Shown here: one piece after another, positions 1 through 5,302 of the stretch
How positions within the stretch are numbered: the stretch's first letter is position 1
Layout: each line of letters begins with the position of its first letter
Assembly: GCA_009618505.1 (NCBI GenBank)
Contig: WJOQ01000057.1
Span: 1-6,932 of the forward strand
Direction: 5' to 3'
Source of the DNA: Clostridia bacterium
Lineage (GTDB): Bacteria; Aerophobota; Aerophobia; Aerophobales; AE-B3A
Length of the DNA: 6,932 bases
Notes under the pieces: model-generated
Database searches by the model: none
Told to the model about the DNA's origin: nothing
The model's input: the letters and a program-made list of their open reading frames with translations, nothing else
Translations under genes and position numbers: made by a program

Positions 1-1
1 T

Positions 2-178
2 TTGATTGTCGGTGCCGGACCTGCCGGTATTAAATCGTTAGCCCGCATAGGTGATTGTCTTGCACCGGGCACAATTGCCAGCGCAGTTTTTTCCGGACAT
101 AAATTTGCCCGTGAGTTTGATGAACCTGATCCGGGAGATGTTCCTTTTAAGCGGGAGAGAAATGTTGTGGGACTTTAA
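2..178 (+). pseudogene. 3' end of a trimethylamine dehydrogenase-like NADH:flavin oxidoreductase, probably internally deleted
   Basis: This frame is open from the window edge to TAA and encodes 58 residues, with the start lying outside the window. The part reading IGDCLAPGTIASAVFSGHKF, then AREFDEP and VPFKRER, matches the C-terminal end of the trimethylamine/dimethylamine dehydrogenase and 2,4-dienoyl-CoA reductase family, where an IGD motif contacts FAD and is followed by a GH-AREI segment and a PYKRE-like tail. The first residues, LIVGAGPAG, look like the GxGxxG start of the first dinucleotide-binding fold. In intact members that motif lies a few hundred residues before the IGD motif, but here only six residues separate them. 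I infer an in-frame internal deletion, so the gene is probably broken, although the upstream part cannot be seen. Such flavoproteins oxidatively demethylate methylamines, which fits the corrinoid methyltransfer genes that follow. The family call is fairly sure and the deletion is an inference. Confidence 0.62.
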
Positions 179-261
179 CATAGGAAAGAAAGATGACATG
201 ACCCCTACTATGTGGGTTGAATATGCTTGGACTATTTGGAGTAATTAAGGCTTTTTATTCT

Positions 262-346
262 AAAAGAATTGGTTGAAACTTTTCCACCACATAAGGCCCA
301 ACAGGAACTTCTGATGGCAGCTGAGGAGAAGGGGGAGTATTTCTGA
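262..346 (+). pseudogene. decayed coding tail, copy 1 (ends QQELLMAAEEKGEYF)
   Basis: The frame ending at TGA 344-346 encodes a short tail, ILKELVETFPPHKA followed by QQELLMAAEEKGEYF, with no plausible start. I do not recognise the protein. It is reported as a former coding end because a second copy at 4970-5017 has almost the same peptide, and most differences between the two DNA copies fall at third codon positions (CTT/CTC, GCT/GCC, GAG/GAA, TTC/TTT and TGA/TAA; only AAG/ATG changes a residue). That pattern suggests two homologous genes once under selection. Upstream, 179-261 holds nothing convincing. The acidic and hydrophobic tail could be the end of a methyltransferase-locus gene, but this is a guess. 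Confidence 0.4.
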
Positions 347-369
347 GGGCCTCTGTTGCTGCTTTTTTT
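317..369 (+). terminator. possible weak intrinsic terminator after the decayed tail
   Basis: Two imperfect arms (GCAGC-T-GAGG at 317-326 and CCTC-TGTT-GCTGC at 350-362) can pair and are followed directly by seven T residues (363-369). The loop is long at 23 bases and the stem is interrupted, so this may be chance. Its place just after a stop codon and before the next operon's leader is what makes it plausible. Confidence 0.25.
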
Positions 370-451
370 AAGCAAAATTAGATAGGCTCAAGTAATTTTG
401 GGGCACAGGGAGCTTCATAATAATTAATAATAGAAAAACGGAAGTTAAATA

Positions 452-460
452 TGTTATAAG
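452..460 (+). promoter_or_regulatory. candidate extended -10 promoter for the corrinoid protein gene
   Basis: TG at 452-453, one base, then TATAAG (455-460) forms an extended -10 element with five of six matches to TATAAT. There is no good -35 hexamer at 17 bases. The predicted start near 467 would give a leader of about 33 bases before the ATG at 500 with its GAAAGGAGG ribosome binding site. The whole leader (about 370-485) is AT-rich, so chance matches are likely. Confidence 0.3.
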
Positions 461-499
461 ATTTAGAAAGATTCGCCAGCTAACAGAAAGGAGGCATGA

Positions 500-1135
500 A
501 TGGCAATTTTAGAAGAAATAGCGATCGGGGTAGAAAAAGGCGACTCCGCTTCAGTTCATTCTCTTACAGAGAAGGCACTGGCTCAGAACATTCCGGCAGT
601 AGATATATTAAACAACGGTTTGGTATCTAGTATGGGTGTCATCAGCGAAAAATTCAAAAACAATGAAGTCTTTATCCCGGAGGTATTGGTCTCAGCAAAA
701 GCAATGAAGGCTGGAATGGAGCTACTGAAGTCTCTTTTGGCGGAGGCGAATGTTGAATCAAAAGGGAAGGTGGTCATTGGAACGGTTAAAGGTGATTTGC
801 ACGATATCGGTAAGAATATAGTAGCGATGCTGCTTGAGGGAGCCGGCTTTGAGGTCATAGATCTTGGTGGGGATGTACCTAAAGAAAAGTTTCTGGAATT
901 TGCTGAAAAGGAGAATGCAGATATTTTAGGGATGTCAGCCCTTTTAACCACGACTATGGTCTACATGAGAGAGGTTATTGAAGCCTTAGAGAATGCAAAC
1001 CTGAAGCCAAAAGTAAAGGTGATAATCGGTGGGGCACCTATTACGCAATCTTTTGCCGATCAGATTAAAGCAGATGGTTATGCTGCGGATGCAGCATCTG
1101 CCGTTGATCTTGTAAAAGGTCTCCTGGAGAAATAA
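500..1135 (+). CDS. Methylamine/methyltransferase corrinoid protein (MtbC/MttC type)
   Basis: This 211-residue cobalamin-binding protein carries the methyl group on cobalt between a substrate-specific methyltransferase and the second methyltransferase in corrinoid-dependent demethylation. Residues 1-85 form the helical cap domain. Residues about 89-211 form the Rossmann-like B12 domain with the base-off signature D99-L-H101-D-I-G104, where His101 is the expected lower cobalt ligand. The later motifs S146-A-L148 and G177-G178 hold the nucleotide tail of the cofactor. Length is normal for the family. GAAAGGAGG lies five bases before the ATG, which fixes the start; an ATG at 496 is in another frame. 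The protein should be cytoplasmic. It is followed after 42 bases by a probable reactivation protein and then by a broken MttB-like gene, so it most likely served a trimethylamine, glycine betaine or similar demethylation system. The exact substrate cannot be read from this protein. It appears intact. Confidence 0.93.
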   Translation: MAILEEIAIGVEKGDSASVHSLTEKALAQNIPAVDILNNGLVSSMGVISEKFKNNEVFIPEVLVSAKAMKAGMELLKSLLAEANVESKGKVVIGTVKGDLHDIGKNIVAMLLEGAGFEVIDLGGDVPKEKFLEFAEKENADILGMSALLTTTMVYMREVIEALENANLKPKVKVIIGGAPITQSFADQIKADGYAADAASAVDLVKGLLEK

Positions 1136-1177
1136 GTTTCCTATAATTTTATCGATAAGAGGAGCGTAATATATCTT

Positions 1178-1861
1178 ATGCATGTCTTAGAAAATATCTC
1201 AATAAAGCTTAGCCCTGAAAAGGTGATCAAAGAGCTTCGTTTGAATAAGGGAAGGTACTCCTCCTCTGATATCCAGGAATTAATAGAAACAGCAGAATCA
1301 TTGATTTGTCCTAAGGCTTGTTATGAAGTCGTATACATAAGCGAGAAAGGTAAAGATGAAGTCAAGATTGATGGAGTCACTTTTTCCAGCCGGGTGTTGA
1401 GGAAGAACCTGGATGAAGTGGAAAGGATTTTCCCTTATATCATCACGATAGGAAAGCCTTTAGAAGACAAGGCTTCCTCCTTTAATGATCTCTTAAAACA
1501 GTATTACCTGGAAACTATGGGTGATATGGCTCTTGGGTTGATTGAGAAGTACCTGGAAAAGCATTTAAAAAAACATTATGGGCTAGAAAAGCTTTCCAGT
1601 ATGAGCCCGGGCTCCTTGAAAGATTGGCCAATAACAGAGCAGAGGCCTCTATTTTCCCTGTTTCGAGCAGAGAAAGATCCGATTGGAGTAAAGTTGACAG
1701 AGCACATGCTTATGATACCGAGAAAGTCCATATCAGGCATTTATTTTCCTACGGAGGTGACCTTTTTTTCCTGTCAACTCTGTCAGAGGGAGCGGTGTCC
1801 TGCGAGAAGCGCACCTTATGATGAAAACATCAAGAAGAAGTATGGGCTGGATGATGAATGA
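1178..1861 (+). CDS. Stand-alone homologue of the B12-dependent methionine synthase (MetH) activation domain
   Basis: This 227-residue protein resembles the C-terminal AdoMet-binding activation domain of MetH. The segment SPGSLKDWPITEQ (143-155), then IGVKLTEHMLMIP (169-181) and SISGIYFP (184-191), lines up with the MetH segments APGYPACPEHTE, TGMKLTESFAMWP and SVSGWYFS. Such free-standing proteins are common beside corrinoid proteins in anaerobes and are presumed to help return inactive cob(II)alamin to cob(I)alamin. Two features differ from MetH. The AdoMet-contacting Arg and Tyr of the RxxxGY motif appear to be replaced (the site reads SMSPGS), and a C-terminal Cys cluster C199-x2-C202-x4-C207 has been added, which could bind metal or an iron-sulfur centre. 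A GAGGAG ribosome binding site (1159-1164) lies 13 bases before the ATG, which is rather far. It is likely co-transcribed with the corrinoid gene upstream. It appears intact. Family is confident; the biochemical role is inferred from context. Confidence 0.85.
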   Translation: MHVLENISIKLSPEKVIKELRLNKGRYSSSDIQELIETAESLICPKACYEVVYISEKGKDEVKIDGVTFSSRVLRKNLDEVERIFPYIITIGKPLEDKASSFNDLLKQYYLETMGDMALGLIEKYLEKHLKKHYGLEKLSSMSPGSLKDWPITEQRPLFSLFRAEKDPIGVKLTEHMLMIPRKSISGIYFPTEVTFFSCQLCQRERCPARSAPYDENIKKKYGLDDE

Positions 1862-1883
1862 TATGGCATAAAAGGAGAAAAGA

Positions 1884-2115
1884 ATGGGGGAAAAGTACAG
1901 GTTAAATATTCCAAGACTCAATGTTCTATCCAGAGAGAAGCTCGAGCTCATTCATCATTCAACTCTCGAGGTTTTAAGAAGAACCGGTGTGGCAGTCAAA
2001 GAGCCGGAAGCTCTCGAAATATTGAAAAAAGGTGGATGTGATGTGAGCGGAGAGTTTAATTTTGCTCCCGCCGAAACTGTTTGTCAGGACTGCATCAGAG
2101 CCAGCGTCGAAGTAG
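1884..2115 (+). pseudogene. N-terminal fragment of an MttB/MtgB-family corrinoid methyltransferase, frameshifted and truncated
   Basis: An AAAGGAG site (1870-1876) and ATG start an opening typical of the trimethylamine:corrinoid methyltransferase family (MttB, including the non-pyrrolysine glycine betaine type MtgB): LSREKLELIHHSTLEVLRRT, then GVAVKEPEALEILKKGGCDV. After residue 60 (about 2063) the reading frame no longer matches. Moving one base forward gives LPPKL and VRTASEPASK, which resembles the family's IPPELVEEAL-SAPSK stretch, and stops at TAG 2113-2115. Intact members have about 470-500 residues, so more than 80 percent is missing. The original frame runs on to 2189, but its sequence looks random. 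It follows the activator gene by 22 bases in the usual operon order, so this was probably the substrate methyltransferase of the cluster. A C-terminal MttB-family fragment lies on the other strand at 4723-4848 and may be its displaced end. The fragment should be non-functional. Confidence 0.75.
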
Positions 2116-2170
2116 CTTTTGTTGATAGCAGACCTATTAGACACAATCATTATAGACTTATCCATCGGTT

Positions 2171-2310
2171 GATTTGCTATGCTTTTTGAGCCGTTGACCT
2201 TGCCGTATTGGCTGTGATTTTCTTATTTCACGAAGTCAGCAGGTGGAAACTGAGGCAAGTTGTTGGAAATCTGGAGCAATCCCAAAAACGAATTCCCTAT
2301 ATTTACTTCT
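2171..2310. repeat. decayed repeated element, copy 1
   Basis: Aligned without gaps, this stretch is about 70 percent identical to 5091-5230 over its first 50 bases, including an exact GATTTG and GCTTTTTGAG (2181-2190), and the similarity continues at a lower level for roughly another 80 bases. Both copies lie in the same orientation. The arrangement suggests the diverged end of an insertion-type element that landed twice. No terminal inverted repeat or target duplication could be identified. The rest of 2116-2441 holds only the small fragment listed next. Confidence 0.5.
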
Positions 2311-2363
2311 AGAAGATTTTCGAAGTCTGGTTTTTGATCTTTCAACGGGAATTTATCTATCAT
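2223..2363 (-). pseudogene. short C-terminal-like coding remnant within the repeated element
   Basis: A minus-strand frame gives 46 residues from an ATG and is open for only six more codons upstream. It ends SFLGLLQISNNLPQFPPADF then VK and stop. The homologous place in the second repeat copy reads EFLGWHPISHNIPQFQP, sharing 10 of 22 aligned residues, with several third-position changes (CAG/CAA, TTT/TTC, CCT/CCC). This suggests the minus strand was the coding direction of a gene end, perhaps a transposase tail, now degraded. I do not recognise the family. A function for the 46-residue product is unlikely. Confidence 0.3.
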
Positions 2364-2441
2364 TCCTACTCTCTCATCTGGTCAGGAAATTCACTATATC
2401 TCAATGCAGTAATTGTAGGATTCTCCCTACTAATATCTCAA

Positions 2442-2678
2442 TCAGCCACCGCCTATAAGTGAAAGAATCTTCACTTCATCCCCTTCACTTAATGTATACT
2501 CTATATCCCGGGGATAACCATTCACCAAACACACCTTTCCCAATCTTTCAGGTATATTCAAATGGGAGATTAGATCCTGAAGAGTAATATGTTCGGGTAT
2601 AGATATATTATTATCCTTATCAAGTTTACCCTCTCCATATTTTTTCAAAATTGTATACAGCTTTACCTTTACTTCCAT
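2442..2678 (-). CDS. MoaD/ThiS-like small sulfur-carrier protein of the oxidoreductase operon
   Basis: This 78-residue protein has a beta-grasp pattern (MEVKVKLYTILKKYG at the start, then LQDLISHLNIP, VCLVNGYP and EGDEVKILSLIGGG). It ends in a Gly-Gly tail (GGG) as in MoaD and ThiS, whose terminal glycine is adenylated and thiocarboxylated to deliver sulfur. Genes of this kind often sit beside aldehyde:ferredoxin oxidoreductase genes and are thought to serve assembly of the tungsto- or molybdopterin cofactor. I chose the ATG at 2678 because the purine-rich AAGAAGGGTGA lies just before it and the protein then starts like family members. A GTG at 2687, overlapping the oxidoreductase stop codon, would add three residues but has poor spacing from a ribosome site. 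Translation is probably coupled to the upstream gene. No terminator is obvious downstream; a weak GTAGG/CCTAC hairpin near 2412-2428 lacks a T-run. Confidence 0.85.
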   Translation of the reverse strand: MEVKVKLYTILKKYGEGKLDKDNNISIPEHITLQDLISHLNIPERLGKVCLVNGYPRDIEYTLSEGDEVKILSLIGGG

Positions 2679-2683
2679 ACTAA

Positions 2684-4564
2684 TCACCCTTCTTCAAGTC
2701 CCAATTCCCTAAGTTTATCTTTTGAAGGCTTTCCTGTTATTAAATCCCATCCCCTTGCCTCATAGTATTCATTTAACATGCCTTCATAGTCCTTAATGGC
2801 GCATCTCTGCTCATCTTTATAAATACCAAATGATGGTATTTTCCTAACTCTTTCAGGTATTAAATCATCATTACGGCCAAAGCCCTCCCTCATATTAAAT
2901 AACCGCTGTAAATTAGTAACCCTTTCTCCGACTTTTAATAGCTCCCAGCCATCTATCTCCCAGCCAGTCAATGCTGAAAGCATATCTGCATAGTTATCTA
3001 TATTTAATCCTCCATACATGAAGAATTTACAGATGCTTAATATATCAGGTATTATTAAACAGTCCTGAAGTATTTTGACGCTCTTTCCCTTTCCTTTCTC
3101 ATCCCACCTGTGAACAGTATTCGGATCCGTAAGACCGTATTTAACCATGCCAAAGTCGAATTTTCCAGAATCATATGCCATTCCCTCCAGTGGATGTATG
3201 TGGCACATCCCCCTGTTTGCCGTGCCGTAGGCTACAGCGAGGGCTTTACCTGATCTCGCATCATGGGCAGGCGCTTCAAGCCCTTTCCCATGAATCGCAA
3301 ACTCTTCAGATCCTTCACCTAATTTTTCCGAAGCGATCTTTACCCCTTCCGCCAGTATATCTCCAATGCCTTCCCTCATCGCTATTAGCCTTACCAGTTC
3401 AGGAAGAGCATCAGGATTGCCCCAGCTCAAGTCCAGGTCTCCGATATCTTTCTTTTTAATAACTCCATGCTCATAGCATTCCATAGCAAAGGCTATAATA
3501 GCACCTGCAGAGATGGTATCAATGCCATATTCGTTGCACAAATATGTAGCGTGGATTGCTGTTTCTATATTATCATTTAAGACAAATGCGGTAAAAGCCG
3601 ATAGCGATTCATATTCGGAGCCCTCATGTACAGGTGTTTTATATTTACCCTCTTTAACCTCTGCAATCCTTCCACAAGCAATAGGACATCCCCGATAGCA
3701 TGCATGATTTTTTATTAATTTATTATTATAGAATTCATCATATATCTTTTCTGCCTTCCCCCAGTGATTTGAGTGCCAGTTCTTTGTCGGCCAGTCACCT
3801 GCAGCGTCATTCGGAACCATCTCACCGGTAGTTCCGTGCTCTTTAAATCCTGCGGCAATCTCATTCTCTCGGACTACCTTCATAGCTTTCTTTATTGCTT
3901 CTTTAAGCTTCTCCGGCTGCGCAATACTAACCTCCTTTGAACCTTTTATTGCAATACCAATAAGATTCTTTGAACCCATAACAGCACCAACACCGCATCT
4001 TCCTGCTGCGCGCTGATCACTCAATGCAACAGCAATTTTTACCAGCTTTTCTCCAGCGGGCCCTATGGACATAACAGAAATCTTTTGGTCATCTAATTCA
4101 TCACGGATCATTTTTATTTTTTCTGATGTTGATTTACCTGTTAAATGCTCTGCTGGCTTTATTTCAATATCTTCATCATTTATTACGATATAGACAGGTT
4201 TTTCAGATCTATCCTCTATAATAACTGCATCATAACCTGCCCTCTTCAGATCAGGCCCGAAATCAGTTCCGCATCTTGACTCACTCCAGGCATTTGTTAA
4301 CGGTGATTTGAAACATATCATTACACTTCCACCTCCAGGGATGCGGTTTAATGATAATGGGCTTGTAGCAAAAATGAGCTTATTGGCTTTTGATAGGGGA
4401 TCAATCCCCTTTTTGAGTTCATCGTACAGAATCCTTGCTCCGTATCCTGTACCTCCAAGATATCTTCTTAAAACCTTGGGATCGATGTTTTCTACAGTCA
4501 CTTTTCTATTATTTAGTGATATCCTCAGCTGTTTTCCTGCATATCCATAAGTAGGTTTATCCAT
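2684..4564 (-). CDS. Aldehyde:ferredoxin oxidoreductase family enzyme (tungsten/molybdenum pterin)
   Basis: This 626-residue protein has the full length and order of the AOR family: an N-terminal pterin-binding domain (YLGGTGYGARILYDEL at 35-50, SPLSLNRIPGGGS at 68-80, CGTDFGPDLKRAGYDA at 98-113, DQRAAGRCGVGAVMGSKN at 183-200) followed by the helical domains 2 and 3. Cluster ligands for one [4Fe-4S] centre are seen as C289-x3-C293-P-x2-C297, with the fourth at C512 in SICKF. The first spacing is one residue longer than the Cx2C of the classic Pyrococcus enzyme. Such enzymes oxidise aldehydes to acids with ferredoxin, and relatives act on other carbonyl or aromatic substrates; the substrate here cannot be told. 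There is no signal peptide, so it should be cytoplasmic. AAAGGAG lies seven bases before the ATG. The stop overlaps the alternative GTG of the MoaD-like gene, forming a two-gene operon behind the promoter at 4664-4692. It is intact, and transcribed against the corrinoid genes. Confidence 0.93.
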   Translation of the reverse strand: MDKPTYGYAGKQLRISLNNRKVTVENIDPKVLRRYLGGTGYGARILYDELKKGIDPLSKANKLIFATSPLSLNRIPGGGSVMICFKSPLTNAWSESRCGTDFGPDLKRAGYDAVIIEDRSEKPVYIVINDEDIEIKPAEHLTGKSTSEKIKMIRDELDDQKISVMSIGPAGEKLVKIAVALSDQRAAGRCGVGAVMGSKNLIGIAIKGSKEVSIAQPEKLKEAIKKAMKVVRENEIAAGFKEHGTTGEMVPNDAAGDWPTKNWHSNHWGKAEKIYDEFYNNKLIKNHACYRGCPIACGRIAEVKEGKYKTPVHEGSEYESLSAFTAFVLNDNIETAIHATYLCNEYGIDTISAGAIIAFAMECYEHGVIKKKDIGDLDLSWGNPDALPELVRLIAMREGIGDILAEGVKIASEKLGEGSEEFAIHGKGLEAPAHDARSGKALAVAYGTANRGMCHIHPLEGMAYDSGKFDFGMVKYGLTDPNTVHRWDEKGKGKSVKILQDCLIIPDILSICKFFMYGGLNIDNYADMLSALTGWEIDGWELLKVGERVTNLQRLFNMREGFGRNDDLIPERVRKIPSFGIYKDEQRCAIKDYEGMLNEYYEARGWDLITGKPSKDKLRELGLEEG

Positions 4565-4663
4565 AGATATCTCCTTTATTTAAATTTCAATCAGTCGCTG
4601 GTGACTAAAGTGTAAATAGCTGCACATAAATATTAAAACAACTTTCTAAATCTGTTTTATAGA

Positions 4664-4692
4664 ATAATAATTCACAGCCATGTAATTGTCAA
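4664..4692 (-). promoter_or_regulatory. Sigma-70 type promoter of the oxidoreductase operon
   Basis: On the minus strand a perfect -35 TTGACA (4692-4687), a 17-base spacer and the -10 TATTAT (4669-4664; five of six matches) stand in ideal arrangement. Transcription would begin near 4657, giving a leader of about 93 bases before the ATG at 4564. The leader contains AGTC-N5-GACT (4593-4605), a possible short dyad, but it is too weak to call an operator. This is the best promoter in the window and shows that the oxidoreductase operon carries its own start of transcription. Confidence 0.65.
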
Positions 4693-4722
4693 AATAAGAA
4701 AGACGACCAATTTTTTGAAAGA

Positions 4723-4848
4723 CTAACTACCTTCTATTTTTTTAATAAAATTTTTCAGCTCCTGAATCATTTTCTCTTCAAGTATCGGTTCTGGCTGATG
4801 GGTTTCGATTATATTTATAACCCTCTCCCTGCATCGATCCTCAAGTGT
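4723..4848 (-). pseudogene. C-terminal fragment (41 codons) of an MttB-family methyltransferase
   Basis: On the minus strand the frame ending at TAG 4725-4723 reads TLEDRCRERV, INIIETHQPEPILEE and KMIQELKNFIKKIEGS. The pattern LEDRxRERVxxIIETHxPEPL followed by an amphipathic helix is the usual C-terminus of MttB-family corrinoid methyltransferases. Nothing upstream of residue 1 of the fragment continues the protein. The match ends at 4848, the first base of the 78-bp inverted repeat, so this is a recombination breakpoint. It may be the displaced end of the MttB-like gene whose start lies at 1884 on the other strand, or the end of a second copy. It has no start or ribosome site and should not be expressed as a functional product. 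Confidence 0.6.
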
Positions 4849-4925
4849 CTTTTGACACCAGAGTCAATGGCTATGTGGAAACCATGAAACTCATGAGCAT
4901 AGGATTGTCCAAGGAAATATTAAAA
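4848..4925 (+). repeat. 78-bp exact inverted copy of codons 106-131 of the UroD-type methyltransferase gene
   Basis: This stretch is identical, base for base, to the reverse complement of 5927-6004. It carries codons S106 to K131 of that gene (beginning SFDTRVNGYVETMK) in readable orientation on the + strand, preceded by a GTG at 4845 and followed by 19 foreign codons (HQVYEVDPHLRLIMSNRNS) to TGA at 4983-4985. Similarity stops abruptly at both ends. Perfect identity beside otherwise decayed sequence indicates a recent event or an assembly or amplification artefact. Confidence 0.9.
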
Positions 4926-4969
4926 CATCAGGTCTATGAGGTAGATCCCCACCTCCGCCTCATCATGTC

Positions 4970-5017
4970 CAACAGGAACTCCTGATGGCAGCCGAGGAGA
5001 TGGGGGAATATTTTTAA
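4970..5017 (+). pseudogene. decayed coding tail, copy 2 (ends QQELLMAAEEMGEYF)
   Basis: Fifteen codons and TAA repeat the end of the tail at 262-346 with one amino-acid change (Lys to Met). Just upstream, PPHHV corresponds to PPHKA in copy 1, but the frame is then interrupted (VYEVDP lies in another frame), so this is a fragment. It directly follows the 78-bp inverted repeat and its 3' extension. The parent gene is not recognised. The segment 5018-5090 downstream holds nothing I can identify. Confidence 0.4.
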
Positions 5018-5090
5018 AAGCCTCCTTGGATGTCTTTTTCGATTCGAGGGTGAAGTCTAATTAAAACTTGATGATTTGGAGGTTTCGGGG

Positions 5091-5230
5091 GATTTGTGTC
5101 GCTTTTTGAGTCTTTGATCCTGTAAGTTTGGGTGTGATATCTTCAACTCAGCAGGATAACGGGCTGGAATTGAGGAATATTGTGAGAGATCGGATGCCAA
5201 CCCAGAAATTCCTATCAAATATGCTGAAAG
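5091..5230. repeat. decayed repeated element, copy 2
   Basis: This is the partner of 2171-2310. The exact shared core GCTTTTTGAG is at 5101-5110, and the ungapped similarity is about 70 percent over the first 50 bases. The minus-strand reading ends EFLGWHPISHNIPQFQP then VILLS and stop, resembling the tail in copy 1. A 50-codon + strand frame (GTG 5134 to TAA 5286, containing LRNIVRDRMPTQKF and LKERGVVYEEKAEKLNK) also crosses it, but no ribosome site precedes it and I do not recognise it. Confidence 0.5.
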
Positions 5231-5302
5231 GACTTAAAGAGAGAGGTGTGGTCTATGAGGAAAAAGCAGAGAAATTAAACAAGTAACTCCATACATGCGG
5301 TT

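Noticed and set aside
198..248. Small + strand frame MTPTMWVEYAWTIWSN
   Set aside because: It has only 16 codons, no ribosome binding site and no recognisable relatives, and it lies in decayed sequence between two gene remnants.
398..413. Sigma-54-like -24/-12 element (TTGG-N10-GC) upstream of the corrinoid protein gene
   Set aside because: The GG and GC dinucleotides have the right spacing, but the surrounding bases do not match TGGCAC and TTGC well, and no activator gene is in view. It is too weak to list as a feature.
583..951. 122-codon minus-strand frame
   Set aside because: It lies wholly inside the corrinoid protein gene on the other strand, whose family and motifs are clear, so it is a shadow.
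2243..2458. 71-codon + strand frame
   Set aside because: It crosses the decayed repeat and overlaps the end of the MoaD-like gene antisense. Its composition looks random and no ribosome site precedes the ATG.
4593..4605. AGTC-N5-GACT dyad in the oxidoreductase leader as an operator
   Set aside because: The arms are only four bases and the inner bases do not pair symmetrically, so it is within chance expectation.
5134..5286. 50-codon + strand frame ending LKERGVVYEEKAEKLNK
   Set aside because: It looks protein-like, with charged helices, but starts at GTG without a ribosome site. The repeat partner at 2214-2310 is not conserved in this frame as well as on the other strand, so it is not listed as a gene.
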